Below are positions 8,918-17,600 of a stretch of 64,000 nt of DNA, piece after piece. Origin of the DNA: an uncultured Clostridia bacterium (GTDB taxonomy: Bacteria > Bacillota > Clostridia > Christensenellales > Borkfalkiaceae); contig CAKQMB010000011.1 of NCBI GenBank assembly GCA_934254825.1, forward strand, positions 25,669 to 89,668, in the 5' to 3' direction. Position 1 is the stretch's first letter; every line of letters starts with the position of its first letter. The notes under the pieces were generated by a model. The model ran no database searches. It saw only the letters and a list, made by a program, of their open reading frames with translations, and was not told the DNA's origin. The position numbers and the translations under genes were made by a program.

Positions 8918-10804
8918 TTATTTTGCCAGAAGTGCGAAAAGTTTATCGGTAAGTTCCGCCGCGTTTTCCACGGGAAGCCCCGCCACGAGACGCGCAGACT
9001 GATAAAGGATCTCCGCATAATCGGCTAAGCCGTCCTTATCGGACTCGTAAACGGATTTAAGCTTTGCGTAAAGCGGATGCTCGGCGTTTAGTTCGAGTAT
9101 CTTGTTCGCTTTAACAGCCCCCGCTTCGGCATTCGGCATACCCGAAAGCACTTTTTCCATTTCAATGGAAACTTCGCCTTCGGACGAAAGGCATACGGGA
9201 TGATTTTTAAGCGCGGTGGAAACTTTGACTTTCGAAACTTTGTCGCCCAGAGCGTTTTTCAAAGTTTCGAGAAGGTCTTTGTCTTCTTCGTTCTTCTTGT
9301 CGTCCTCGGGCGACGCTCCGACGCTTTCGTCGAGAATGTTCTTAAACTCTTTTTCGTCGTATTTACCGAGCATTTTGACGGCAAATTCGTCCACGTCGTC
9401 GGCAAAACAAAGGATATCGTAACCTTCGTCTAGAAGTTTTTCGCTTTGCGGAAGAGCTTTCACCGCCTCTTCGGTCTTTGCGGAACCGTAGTAAATATAT
9501 TTCTGATCCGCACCGAAAGAGTCGACGTATTCTTTGAGCGTGACGTATTTTCCGAGTTTCACGGATTTGAACATAATAAGATCCTGCAAGACCTCTTTGT
9601 TCATTCCCCAACCGCTGTAAAGTCCGTATTTAAGCTGCAAACCGAAGTTTTTAAAGAATTTATCGTACGTTTCGCGGTCGTTCTTCTGCATATCGAGAAG
9701 TTCGTTCTTGATTTTCTTTTCGATATTGGACTCGATAAGCTGCAACTGACGGTTGTGCTGAATGGTCTCACGCGAAATATTGAGTTGAAGTTCGCTGTCG
9801 ACAAGACCTTTCACGAAGCTGAAATAATCGGGCAGAAGTTCCGCGCATTTATCGGTGATAAGAACGCCGTCCGTGTAAAGCTTCAAACCTTTTTCGTAAT
9901 TCTTGCTGTAATAATCGTAAGGCACTCTCGCGGGGATATACAATAAAGCTTTGTAGCTCACCGCGCCCTCGACGTTTATGTGAATATATTTAAGCGGCGC
10001 GTCGTAATCGTAGAAATTATCGCGGTAAAACGCGTCGTAATCCTCTTTTGTAAGCTCGTTTTTATTCTTCTTCCAGATAGGAACCATCGAGTTGAGCGTT
10101 TCCTCTTCTTTATAAGACTCGGCGGATTTGCCCTCTTTGCGCTCCTCTTCGGTAAGCTCCTTATACTTGGTTACTTCCATTTTAATGGGGTAACGGATAT
10201 AATCGGAATACTTTTTGACAAGGCTTCTTATCTCGTATTCTTCGAGATATTTGCTATACTTTTCGTCGTCCGTGTCCTTTTTCAGATGAAGGACGATTTC
10301 CGTTCCTCTGTCCGCCTTATCGCACGGCGCGATTTCGTAACCTTCCGTTCCCGAGCTTGTCCAGACGTTCGCCTGCTCTTCTCCGAAAGCCCTGGAATAA
10401 ACTTCGACCTTGTCCGCGACCATAAACGCGGAATAAAATCCCACGCCGAACTGACCGATTACGTTTACGTCGTCCTTTTCCTTAGCGTCCGCGTTTTCGG
10501 CTTTGAAATCGAACGAACCGCTCTTTGCGATAGTCCCGAGGTTTTCTTCGAGTTCTTTCGCCGTCATACCGATACCGTTATCGGTTATCGTCAGCGTTCC
10601 GTTGTCTTTGTCGGCTTTGATTTTAATGTAAAAATCTTCTCTCGTAAGCCCCGAAAGCCCTTCTTTCAAACCCTTATAATATAATTTGTCGATAGCGTCG
10701 CTGCAATTTGACAATAATTCTCTTAAAAAAATCTCTTTGTGCGTGTAAATCGAATTGATCATCAGATCAAGCACTCTTTTCGACTGTGTTTTAAAACTTT
10801 TCAT
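8918..10804 (-). CDS. htpG: HtpG, Hsp90-family chaperone
   Basis: The protein has 628 residues. The ATG at 10804 was chosen over a GTG at 10813 because GGAGG lies 8 bases before the ATG and directly abuts the GTG. N-terminal GHKL ATPase domain: FLRELLSNCSDAIDK, the ATP-lid aspartate in ITDNGIGM, and GQFGVGFYSAFMV. The middle domain carries LYIPARVP and LNISRETIQ, and a dimerisation domain ends the protein. HtpG is an ATP-dependent cytosolic chaperone. A promoter with a degenerate CIRCE element at its start site suggests HrcA-type heat-shock control. A strong terminator follows at 8808. Confidence 0.97.
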   Translation of the reverse strand: MKSFKTQSKRVLDLMINSIYTHKEIFLRELLSNCSDAIDKLYYKGLKEGLSGLTREDFYIKIKADKDNGTLTITDNGIGMTAKELEENLGTIAKSGSFDFKAENADAKEKDDVNVIGQFGVGFYSAFMVADKVEVYSRAFGEEQANVWTSSGTEGYEIAPCDKADRGTEIVLHLKKDTDDEKYSKYLEEYEIRSLVKKYSDYIRYPIKMEVTKYKELTEEERKEGKSAESYKEEETLNSMVPIWKKNKNELTKEDYDAFYRDNFYDYDAPLKYIHINVEGAVSYKALLYIPARVPYDYYSKNYEKGLKLYTDGVLITDKCAELLPDYFSFVKGLVDSELQLNISRETIQHNRQLQLIESNIEKKIKNELLDMQKNDRETYDKFFKNFGLQLKYGLYSGWGMNKEVLQDLIMFKSVKLGKYVTLKEYVDSFGADQKYIYYGSAKTEEAVKALPQSEKLLDEGYDILCFADDVDEFAVKMLGKYDEKEFKNILDESVGASPEDDKKNEEDKDLLETLKNALGDKVSKVKVSTALKNHPVCLSSEGEVSIEMEKVLSGMPNAEAGAVKANKILELNAEHPLYAKLKSVYESDKDGLADYAEILYQSARLVAGLPVENAAELTDKLFALLAK

Positions 10805-10860
10805 ATTGTACACCTCCGTAAAGTAAGCGATAAAGTTTTAGCAAATAGCTTAATCAAGTG

Positions 10861-10887
10861 TTAGCACTCTTTCGGCTGTTCTGCTAA
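10861..10887 (-). promoter_or_regulatory. Degenerate CIRCE element
   Basis: On the minus strand TTAGCAGAA, nine bases, GAGTGCTAA. The right half matches the HrcA-binding consensus fully and the left half at 6 of 9 positions. It lies just downstream of the -10 box, where bound HrcA would block initiation. CIRCE is known mainly at groE and dnaK operons, so its use at htpG is notable. Confidence 0.7.
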
Positions 10888-10888
10888 C

Positions 10889-10917
10889 ATTATAGTACCG
10901 ACCTTTAAAAAATGCAA
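10889..10917 (-). promoter_or_regulatory. htpG promoter
   Basis: TTGCAT (10912-10917) and TATAAT (10889-10894) on the minus strand, 17 bases apart, directly upstream of the CIRCE-like element. Confidence 0.75.
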
Positions 10918-10989
10918 GCGTTTGAGGTGTTTTTTTTGTTAAAATTTTTTGTCGGATTTTTTTGACTTGCCGACCCGCCCGAAAAACCG

Positions 10990-11217
10990 CTATCTGCCGA
11001 CGGAAAACGATTTTATTCCCGTCGCCGTCGCGTTTACGGTTATAATATATTCGCAGTTTTTAGCCGTCACCGTCACTTCCGGCATTCCCGAAAGCGCAAA
11101 ATAATCTTCCAGTACGGCGGTTACGTCGTGCGTTATAAGTCCGATATTTTCGTTTGTCATAGAAAGTCTGTCGTTTTCGATAACCGTTTTCAGCCTTTTA
11201 AGTTCCTGCTTTTTCAT
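10990..11217 (-). CDS. minE: MinE, topological specificity factor of division
   Basis: The protein has 75 residues; members of the family are usually 75-95. It shows the typical pattern RLKTVIENDR, then ITHDVTAVLEDYF, and a short beta-strand end. MinE stimulates the MinD ATPase at the membrane and drives Min oscillation or exclusion from midcell. GGGAG precedes the start. It follows minD by 39 bases in one operon. The N-terminal membrane-targeting and anti-MinCD helix is short, so the protein is near the lower size limit. Confidence 0.85.
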   Translation of the reverse strand: MKKQELKRLKTVIENDRLSMTNENIGLITHDVTAVLEDYFALSGMPEVTVTAKNCEYIITVNATATGIKSFSVGR

Positions 11218-11256
11218 AATTTTCTCCCGTTAAAACTTTATTTCGGATTGCGACGA

Positions 11257-12045
11257 CTACACGTTGCGTTTTATTCCACGGCGGATCGCGCCGAAAAATC
11301 CCGAATATTTCGAAATGTAATCGTAAATTTTACTTTTGCCCGAAGCGACGTTTTGCGCAAGCGTTTTGAACGCTTTAAAAGAGGGCGAGTCCGACGGAAT
11401 AAGCCCCGCGTTACGCAAAAAAACGTTATCGTCCTCGGGGATAACGCCCGCAAGCGGACACCGAAGAGTTTTTTCGATCTCCTCGGGCGAAAGCATATCG
11501 CCACTCGCGACGAGATCGCCGCGAATTCTGTTCACGACAAGCCTTATCGATTTAAGTCCGTAACCTCTTAAAAGCGACAGAACCTTGTCCGCGTCTCTGA
11601 GACTCGAAAGCTGCGGCGTGGTTACAACCAACGCCTCCTCCGCCGCCTTTACGGCGATAGAAAAACCCTCGTTTATCCCTGCGGGACAATCGATCACTAT
11701 GTAATCGAAAAGCGAAGAAAGTCCCTCTATAAGTTCGTTAACGCCCTTTTCGTTTATGGTATCGCGTGAAAAGGAATGGACGGACGGGAGAATAAAAACG
11801 TTCTTCGACGAAGGGCATTCCACAAGCGCCTGCTTTGCCCTGCATCTGCCCTCCACGCAATCGGCGATATCGTAAATCACGAGATTTTCCACGCCCGTTA
11901 CGACGTCGAGATTATTCAAGCCGAAATCGGCGTCTATTATGCAGACCCTTTTCCCCGCGCGGGAAAGGCGTATGCCGAGATTTGCCGCAACCGACGTTTT
12001 CCCGACTCCTCCTTTACCCGACGTAACGACTATTTTCCTTGCCAT
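11257..12045 (-). CDS. minD: MinD, septum-site ATPase
   Basis: The protein has 262 residues. A deviant Walker A motif (SGKGGVGKT, with the signature lysine) lies at about 9-17, a switch I region DADFGLNN follows, and DYIVIDCPAGI is Walker B. The C-terminus ends in an amphipathic basic helix (FFGAIRRGIKRNV) that anchors MinD to the membrane when ATP-bound. AAGGAG lies upstream. It is followed by minE. minC is not adjacent upstream, where the next genes are a toxin-antitoxin pair transcribed in the same direction behind a terminator, so minC must be elsewhere or absent. Confidence 0.96.
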   Translation of the reverse strand: MARKIVVTSGKGGVGKTSVAANLGIRLSRAGKRVCIIDADFGLNNLDVVTGVENLVIYDIADCVEGRCRAKQALVECPSSKNVFILPSVHSFSRDTINEKGVNELIEGLSSLFDYIVIDCPAGINEGFSIAVKAAEEALVVTTPQLSSLRDADKVLSLLRGYGLKSIRLVVNRIRGDLVASGDMLSPEEIEKTLRCPLAGVIPEDDNVFLRNAGLIPSDSPSFKAFKTLAQNVASGKSKIYDYISKYSGFFGAIRRGIKRNV

Positions 12046-12096
12046 ACTTTCTCCTTTTCATAAGCCGATTAAAACCTCAACAGAACCCCGTCAAGC

Positions 12097-12142
12097 GGTT
12101 CAAATCCCGCTCGGCTAGCCACAAGTAATTGTGTTTGAACCC
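12097..12142. repeat. 46-base repeat with inverted ends, copy 1
   Basis: It begins GGTTCAAATCCCGCTCGGCT and ends GTGTTTGAACCC, so the ends GGTTCAAA and TTTGAACC are inverted repeats. A second copy at 29591-29636 in the opposite orientation differs at 3 of 46 positions. The left part resembles a tRNA T-arm and acceptor end, but the stem does not pair properly and no tRNA can be folded. Confidence 0.75.
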
Positions 12143-12299
12143 GCGGCTATCCGTTTTCACCCGCCGCCGTTAAAACGGTTCGGCTTGCCGATTTCTCGCT
12201 CCATTTTACCATAAATAAAGCGTTTTAAAAGCATAACCTTAGTCGTATTATGCCTTATTTTATCGAAAATTCCTTCCGCCACGAACAAGGATAAACAGA

Positions 12300-12332
12300 C
12301 AAAAAAACGGAGCCGTTAAAAACGGCTCCGTT
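12300..12332 (-). terminator. Terminator of the toxin-antitoxin operon
   Basis: AACGGAGCCGTT and its complement form a 12-base-pair stem with a short loop, followed on the minus strand by seven T. It lies 12 bases after the toxin stop codon. Confidence 0.85.
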
Positions 12333-12344
12333 CAAATATATATT

Positions 12345-12677
12345 TCAATCCGTTATTTCGAGACGGATTTTTTCAAGATTTCTTTTTCCGTATATGATAC
12401 GGACGATTATTATTTCCCGCTTCGCCTCTCCCGCAAGATAATACATTATGTAATTATCGATTACAACCTTTCGAATATCTTTATTTGGCAGAAACTCGTT
12501 TTCAACAAGCATTCCCGAAAGCGGAAACTTTCGCAAATTGTCTATGCTTTCGAAAACTTTCTTAAAAAAAGATACCGCAGCAGACGGATTAAACAATTTT
12601 TCGCGTATATATCGTATAATTTCATCCAAATCGTTTTCTGCGTTTTCGGTAAATTTATACGAATATTCAAAGTCCAT
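12345..12677 (-). CDS. RelE/ParE-family toxin
   Basis: The protein has 110 residues. The N-terminus YKFTENAENDLDEIIRYI and the end IIIVRIIYGKRNLEKIRL follow the ParE/RelE toxin pattern: two helices, then a beta-sheet carrying basic residues. Toxins of this fold either cut mRNA on the ribosome or poison gyrase; the sequence alone does not say which. The start overlaps the antitoxin gene by 11 bases, which fits translational coupling. A strong terminator follows. It is one of a clear pair, so a stand-alone function is unlikely. Confidence 0.87.
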   Translation of the reverse strand: MDFEYSYKFTENAENDLDEIIRYIREKLFNPSAAVSFFKKVFESIDNLRKFPLSGMLVENEFLPNKDIRKVVIDNYIMYYLAGEAKREIIIVRIIYGKRNLEKIRLEITD

Positions 12678-12924
12678 ATTTATCAGCCAGCCCCTGTTTT
12701 ACGGTATCGCCGTCAACCACACGTCCGTTTTCGATATCCGAAAGTCCTTCTTTTATTTGTTTTGCTTCGTAAATTTTTTGCATGGTTTGCTCATAGTAGT
12801 CGATATCCATTACCACAAGCCGCCCGTATCCGTTTTTCGTTACAAAAACGGGACCGTTCGCTTCCGCACATTTTTTTTCTATTTCAACGGTATCCTTTAA
12901 ATCTCTGATCGGAATTATGACCAT
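12667..12924 (-). CDS. Phd/YefM-type antitoxin
   Basis: The protein has 85 residues. The N-terminal half (IPIRDLKDTVEIEKKCAEA, then VFVTKNGYGRLVVMD) is the Phd/YefM DNA-binding fold. The C-terminal half is acidic and would wrap the toxin. It lies upstream of the toxin gene with GGAGG 9 bases before the start. Antitoxins of this class repress their own operon together with the toxin. The promoter at 12955-12983 is embedded in palindromic A/T-rich sequence that is a likely operator. Confidence 0.87.
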   Translation of the reverse strand: MVIIPIRDLKDTVEIEKKCAEANGPVFVTKNGYGRLVVMDIDYYEQTMQKIYEAKQIKEGLSDIENGRVVDGDTVKQGLADKYGL

Positions 12925-12954
12925 ACTTTCTCACCTCCGCGTTATTATGGCTTA

Positions 12955-12983
12955 ATTATATACTATATTATACCACAAGTCAA
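12955..12983 (-). promoter_or_regulatory. Promoter of the toxin-antitoxin operon
   Basis: TTGACT (12978-12983) and TATAAT (12955-12960) on the minus strand, 17 bases apart. The spacer and flanks carry TATAATATA-type inverted repeats where the antitoxin complex could bind. Confidence 0.75.
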
Positions 12984-13003
12984 GTATTATATACTTTTCT
13001 GTT

Positions 13004-13041
13004 ATAAAAAACACGGCGGGCATCTCAGAAGACGCCCGCCG
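13004..13041 (-). terminator. Terminator of the large lipoprotein gene
   Basis: CGGCGGGC pairs with GCCCGCCG across 13014-13041, followed on the minus strand by TGTTTTTTA. It begins about 40 bases after the stop at 13083. Confidence 0.8.
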
Positions 13042-13082
13042 CAAAATTATTAACTTTAATTACCCTGAATTTATTGCAATTT

Positions 13083-16000
13083 TTACGCGCCGTAGCTCGC
13101 GTAGTTTTTGTCGAACGAAGAAGCGGCGATTTTGAACTTGGTGATTTCCGTCGCAATGCTCGTTTTCTGAGTTATCGAAAGTCTTTCTATTCCGTCTCTG
13201 TATTTTGCGACTTCCGCATTGAGACCTTTCCAGTCAATTCCGCCCGCTTTCGGATCGGAATTGACGGCTTTGAGCTTATTCGTTATTGCGGGAAGTTCGG
13301 TTTTAAGCAGACCTTTAAGCTCGGACAAAGAGTCGTTTTTAAGGGTCTTATAGTCGCCGAGGTTGGAAACCGCGGAGCTGTCCGTCTTTTCCAGAAGCGC
13401 GTCCACGTTGTCGAAACGCGGAGCAAGCTCGAAAGCGTTCGCGCCCGAAGCTTTAAGCGATTTAAGATTTTCTATCTCGGCTTCTATCGCCAAAACAGCG
13501 TGTTTTCTGAAATACGAACCGTTATATTTAAGGTAATAATCTACTATGTAGCACTTCGAAGCGTACTCGGGAGCGATTTCGTCGACAAGCTTTACTATCG
13601 CTTTTTTCTCGATACCGTCGCGGTATGCCGCGTTAAATCCGTCGTATTTTGAATACAGCGCGAGAAGTTCTTCAACCGATTTATCGGAAGAAACGACCAT
13701 TTCGAGTTTCGCCTTGTCGGAAAGTCCGATAACGTATTCCGCATAAGCCTTGACCACTTTTCTCGTTTCGGCTTCGAATTTAGCTGTATCTATCTTAGCG
13801 AGCGAAGCCGTGCAAAGCGTTGCGTATTTTTCGTAAACGCCCGTATACGTCGCGAAAAGTTCGCTTATTTGCTGTTCGTTCATAGCTTTGAGCGAAGCTT
13901 CGGAATAAACCGTCAGGTTGTTTGTGAACGCGATAAGTTCGTCCGTGTAATCCTTTTCCGCCGCCGTTCTCTTGGCGAAATACTTTTCCGCTTCCGCGGG
14001 GTATGCCTGCTCGAAATAAGCTTTCTGCTCTTTCGAGAAAGAATTGTAAGTACCGTTAAGAACGGTTATAAGTCCGAGATCCACCGCCTTGGCGAAATTC
14101 TCCACTTCCGTGAACAAATTGTTGCCTTTCTTTATGAGATCCGCAAAATATTTTTCGCCGGAAACATCGTAAACAAGCACTTTCTGTTCAGCCGTAAGCG
14201 CGGCATATGCGTCTTCGGCTTCGAGTACTCTTTCCTTATACAATACGTCGAGATAAGGATTTTTCACCGCTTCGACCATATCGATTACGCGTTTTGCGGC
14301 GACGATATCGTTATAAAGGGTTTCGCTGTCCCACGCGAAGGTGTATTCGTCGAGCAGACCGTACTGCAAAGAAACAGCGAGAAGTTCGGTAGTCGCATAA
14401 TCTCTGCCGTCGATATACACGTCTCCGTTGCCGACGGCAACGTCGTACGCCATAACGATTATTTTTGCGAAATTGCTTTCTGCGTTCACTTCCGCGCCGA
14501 CGGAAGCGAGAGGTTTGCCGACATACGAACCGAACAACTTACCTACGGTTTTGCCCGCTTTTAAAATAATCATTTCGGGAACTTGTTTCCAGAACGCGTT
14601 CACGACGGGCATCATATCTTCTTTAACGCTCCAATAAGCGGCTTTGCCTTCTTCGTCCGTTCTTTCGACCGCGCCCAGCATAAATTCGAGGAACGCGTTG
14701 AAATCTATTCCGACATCCGTTCCGCCGTCGCCGACATATTCAACGTTTTCTTTGCTTTCTCCCGAAACGGCTATTTCGGTTGCGAACGAGGGTTTGCCGT
14801 CCTTTAACGCCACGAACATAAACTTGTCGCCGTCGACGACTATATTGAGCGAGTCGGCTTTGCCTATTTTTTCCACCCACACGGGTATATCGCCCGAAAT
14901 TCCGCCCGCAAGAGAAAGAAGACTCTTCAAGGAACTGTCCAAAGTTATATTTACTTCGGCTTTCAGGGCTTTTGCCGAGGGTTTTAAAATATCGTAACTT
15001 AATTTAGCCGAAGCGTGAACGTTGAAACCGAATGCGGAAACATCGGCTTCCGCGCCGAATTTGATCGTTTCGGGTTCGTAAACGTAATCGTTTATGTCTG
15101 GAACGGGGAATTCTTCTTCCGAAAGGTTAAACTTCGCGCCGCAATCTATTATGTCGGTTTTGAGTCCGAACGAAATATTTCCGATACGATCGGAAGGTAT
15201 GTACAATTTAACGTTCAGATCGTAAGCCGAGTCCACGTTATCGCCCGCAAGTCCGAGCTGTCTGAGCGCGGTTTTGATCGCCACGTCGATTTTGAAATCG
15301 TTGAGCCTTATCGTGTAATAAGCGCCGTCTTCCTCTATCTTTATGAGCGAAGCGGGATCGAGCGAACCGATTATCGAAGAAATACCGCCCGAGGAGTCGT
15401 CGTCCGAACCGTCCTCGCCGCCGACGGAAACGACGTCGGTCGCGATCTTAACGCTGCCGAGGCTTAAATAAATCTTTCCGTCGTGATAAACAACCGAGAA
15501 CACGTCCTCGTAAGTTCCGAGCGAAAGTTTTACGTCGATAAGCGAAGCGATATCCGCGTTATCGTCGTTTAAAATGGTATCGAGATCGGCTTTCGCGTTG
15601 ATTTTTACAGGAACTTCCAGACCGTTGTAACGAAGATTTCCCGTAAGCGCAACGCCGTTTTTGATATCGCTTTTTAAAAGCGCGGCTACTATCTTTTCGC
15701 TCGCTTTATCTACGGGCTTTTCTTCGGTGGGAACTATAACCGAAGGCTTTTCGGTGACGGCTTCGTCGAAAGCCGCCTCGTCGGGAATGGAAACTTTGCC
15801 GTTTATATCGTAAAATACGACTTCGTTCTTTTCCGTGCAGGGAATTTCGCCGAGTACGGAAACGTTCACCTTATATTTGCTCTCGTAAGAGAACTTAACG
15901 GGCGTGTAATCTTCCTTAACGGTGAGATAAGCGACCGTATCGTCGGTAAAGACGGGATAACCGTTGAGTTTACCGAACTCTTTCATTTGTTTATATAATA

Positions 16001-16586
16001 AGACGTTGCCTTTTTCTTTATCGAGAACTATCTTAAATACATAATTTCCGTTTGCGGACTCGGTAAGTTCCGCGCTTTTGATCGTTTCGTCGTTGAAAAC
16101 GTGACCGCTCAAAAGCTTGGTCGGCAAAACGCCGTAAACTTCCTTATACGCGATCGCGGAAGTGTTGACAATTTCTTTTCCGTTCTTTCTGTAAGCGACG
16201 TTATCGCCTTTTCCGAACGCTTCGTGCTTTACCGAAACGAACTTGGAATAGGAATTGCTGAACGTATAGTACTTATCGCCGCTTTTGATCATTCCGCAAT
16301 CGTTCTTCTGAACGTAATTGAAAAGACCGCCCGCTATCGTCGAAACCGCCGAACCTTTACTTTCCGTTCTGTAAGAGTCCAATGCGGAAAGTTTTCCGAG
16401 ACTTATGTACAAAGCGTCCTTAGGAGTACTCTCGCTCGGCGAAGAATTCACTTCGCTCGTGATCACCTTGTCGCTGTCGGATTTTATTTCCGGAATTTTA
16501 TCCGACCCCTTTTTACACCCCGCGAAAAGGAAAAGCGAAATGACGGTCATAACCGCCAACGCCCAAATCAGAACCTTTTTTTTCAT
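13083..16586 (-). CDS. Very large lipoprotein of unknown function
   Basis: The protein has 1167 residues. The start at 16586 has AAGGAG 9 bases upstream and opens a lipoprotein signal (MKKKVLIWALAVMTVISLF, lipobox LFAGC). Residues about 30-560 are beta-rich and resemble a two-part envelope lipoprotein with repeated LSLGTYEDVFSVVYHDGKI-like strands. From about 740 to the end it is helical with predicted coiled coils. That part includes a unit found in many Firmicute surface proteins, AEDAYAALTAEQKVLV. No catalytic motif is visible. It is a single-gene unit with its own promoter and terminator. It is probably an exported structural or adhesion protein; the exact role is unknown. Confidence 0.75.
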   Translation of the reverse strand: MKKKVLIWALAVMTVISLFLFAGCKKGSDKIPEIKSDSDKVITSEVNSSPSESTPKDALYISLGKLSALDSYRTESKGSAVSTIAGGLFNYVQKNDCGMIKSGDKYYTFSNSYSKFVSVKHEAFGKGDNVAYRKNGKEIVNTSAIAYKEVYGVLPTKLLSGHVFNDETIKSAELTESANGNYVFKIVLDKEKGNVLLYKQMKEFGKLNGYPVFTDDTVAYLTVKEDYTPVKFSYESKYKVNVSVLGEIPCTEKNEVVFYDINGKVSIPDEAAFDEAVTEKPSVIVPTEEKPVDKASEKIVAALLKSDIKNGVALTGNLRYNGLEVPVKINAKADLDTILNDDNADIASLIDVKLSLGTYEDVFSVVYHDGKIYLSLGSVKIATDVVSVGGEDGSDDDSSGGISSIIGSLDPASLIKIEEDGAYYTIRLNDFKIDVAIKTALRQLGLAGDNVDSAYDLNVKLYIPSDRIGNISFGLKTDIIDCGAKFNLSEEEFPVPDINDYVYEPETIKFGAEADVSAFGFNVHASAKLSYDILKPSAKALKAEVNITLDSSLKSLLSLAGGISGDIPVWVEKIGKADSLNIVVDGDKFMFVALKDGKPSFATEIAVSGESKENVEYVGDGGTDVGIDFNAFLEFMLGAVERTDEEGKAAYWSVKEDMMPVVNAFWKQVPEMIILKAGKTVGKLFGSYVGKPLASVGAEVNAESNFAKIIVMAYDVAVGNGDVYIDGRDYATTELLAVSLQYGLLDEYTFAWDSETLYNDIVAAKRVIDMVEAVKNPYLDVLYKERVLEAEDAYAALTAEQKVLVYDVSGEKYFADLIKKGNNLFTEVENFAKAVDLGLITVLNGTYNSFSKEQKAYFEQAYPAEAEKYFAKRTAAEKDYTDELIAFTNNLTVYSEASLKAMNEQQISELFATYTGVYEKYATLCTASLAKIDTAKFEAETRKVVKAYAEYVIGLSDKAKLEMVVSSDKSVEELLALYSKYDGFNAAYRDGIEKKAIVKLVDEIAPEYASKCYIVDYYLKYNGSYFRKHAVLAIEAEIENLKSLKASGANAFELAPRFDNVDALLEKTDSSAVSNLGDYKTLKNDSLSELKGLLKTELPAITNKLKAVNSDPKAGGIDWKGLNAEVAKYRDGIERLSITQKTSIATEITKFKIAASSFDKNYASYGA

Positions 16587-16711
16587 AATATGTAACTCCT
16601 TAATGTTTCGTTTTTTACCCGACGCGCTCAGCCGCAGGCGATTTGCCCGAAACGATTTCTCCCGCGCCACGGTTTTTTACGGCGAACCCCCGCTCGCCTT
16701 TTACGCCCCGA

Positions 16712-16740
16712 ATTGTAATCCGATTTAAAAAAAATATCAA
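16712..16740 (-). promoter_or_regulatory. Promoter of the large lipoprotein gene
   Basis: On the minus strand TTGATA (16735-16740) and TACAAT (16712-16717) are 17 bases apart, about 126 bases upstream of the start codon. Confidence 0.6.
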
Positions 16741-16780
16741 GCGATTAGGCAAAAAATCCCCTCTCTCCTTATTCTACGGG

Positions 16781-16797
16781 TCTCTATATAGTAGAGA
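16781..16797. promoter_or_regulatory. Inverted repeat upstream of XRE promoter
   Basis: TCTCTA, five bases, TAGAGA. A second overlapping repeat AGAGAAAGTCATTCTCT follows. Both lie 40-50 bases upstream of the -35 box of the XRE gene and are candidate operators. Confidence 0.4.
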
Positions 16798-16833
16798 AAG
16801 TCATTCTCTCGTTCGGAGAATTGCAAATAAAGC

Positions 16834-16863
16834 TTGACATAAGTCGATTAACGGTGGTATAAT
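16834..16863 (+). promoter_or_regulatory. Promoter that predicts a leaderless mRNA
   Basis: TTGACA (16834-16839) and TATAAT (16858-16863), 18 bases apart. The start codon begins at 16870, 7 bases after the -10 box, exactly where transcription should start. No Shine-Dalgarno would be left in the mRNA. Confidence 0.75.
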
Positions 16864-16869
16864 TCGAGT

Positions 16870-17532
16870 ATGGATTCCCAGATAGAAAAAAATATTGCCA
16901 AAAACATAAAAGAGATGCGTCTCGAAAGCGGAATGAAGCAATCGGAACTCGGCGAGAAGATTTCGTATTCCGACAAGACAATCTCCAAGTGGGAGAACGG
17001 TTCGTCCGTTCCCGACATAACCGCGCTTTGCGCCGTCGCCGAGCTTTTCAACGTTAAAGTGGACGATCTCGTAAAGGAAAACGCCGTCGAAATTCTTAAA
17101 AAGAAAAGCGAGCCGCAAAAACCAAAAAACGACTCAAACGATATCGCGATGCTCTGCTTGTCTGTTCTTTCGGTGTTTACCGTCGCCGTTATAATCTATG
17201 TCGGCTTTATGATAATCAAAACCGAAAAATATTGGCAGGTGTTCGTGTGGGCGGTTCCCGTTTCGGCGTTTATATGCCTTAAATACAATAAAGTTCACGG
17301 CAATATAAAATGGGTGAACACCGTTTTGATGTCGCTTATAGACTGGGGGCTTATCGTTGCGGCATATCTTCAACTTATATCATACAACCTCTGGCCTATA
17401 TTCTTTATAGGAATACCTTTGCAGGCAATGATAGTCATTTCCACGCTGTTCCAAAGCGGCGGCAAGAAAAAATCGTTCATATCCCTTTCGATCTTCAAAG
17501 CTCCCGACGAGCGGAACGACAAGGACGATTAA
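16870..17532 (+). CDS. Membrane-anchored XRE-family regulator
   Basis: The protein has 220 residues. A Cro/C1 helix-turn-helix occupies about 7-62 (MRLESGMKQSELGEKI, then SDKTISKWENGSSVPD). A lysine-rich linker follows, then four hydrophobic segments (starting near DIAMLCLSVLSVF, YWQVFVWAVPV, WVNTVLMSLIDW and LWPIFFIGIPL). DNA-binding proteins with a membrane tail are common in Firmicutes, where the tail may sense envelope state. The start is fixed by the need for the first helix of the domain; it lies where the promoter predicts the RNA 5' end, so translation is probably leaderless. A terminator follows at 17555. Confidence 0.88.
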   Translation: MDSQIEKNIAKNIKEMRLESGMKQSELGEKISYSDKTISKWENGSSVPDITALCAVAELFNVKVDDLVKENAVEILKKKSEPQKPKNDSNDIAMLCLSVLSVFTVAVIIYVGFMIIKTEKYWQVFVWAVPVSAFICLKYNKVHGNIKWVNTVLMSLIDWGLIVAAYLQLISYNLWPIFFIGIPLQAMIVISTLFQSGGKKKSFISLSIFKAPDERNDKDD

Positions 17533-17554
17533 ACAAAATTTCGGCTTTCAGCCA

Positions 17555-17600
17555 CAGGCAACCGACGCGCTTATTTACTTCGGTTGCCTGATTTTATTTT
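17555..17600 (+). terminator. Terminator of the membrane XRE gene
   Basis: CAGGCAACCGA (17555-17565) pairs exactly with TCGGTTGCCTG (17580-17590), then ATTTTATTTT. Confidence 0.8.

Noticed and set aside
12097..12142. Possible tRNA gene or tRNA fragment
   Set aside because: The T-arm-like part does not form a proper five-pair stem and no D-arm or anticodon arm is present on either strand.
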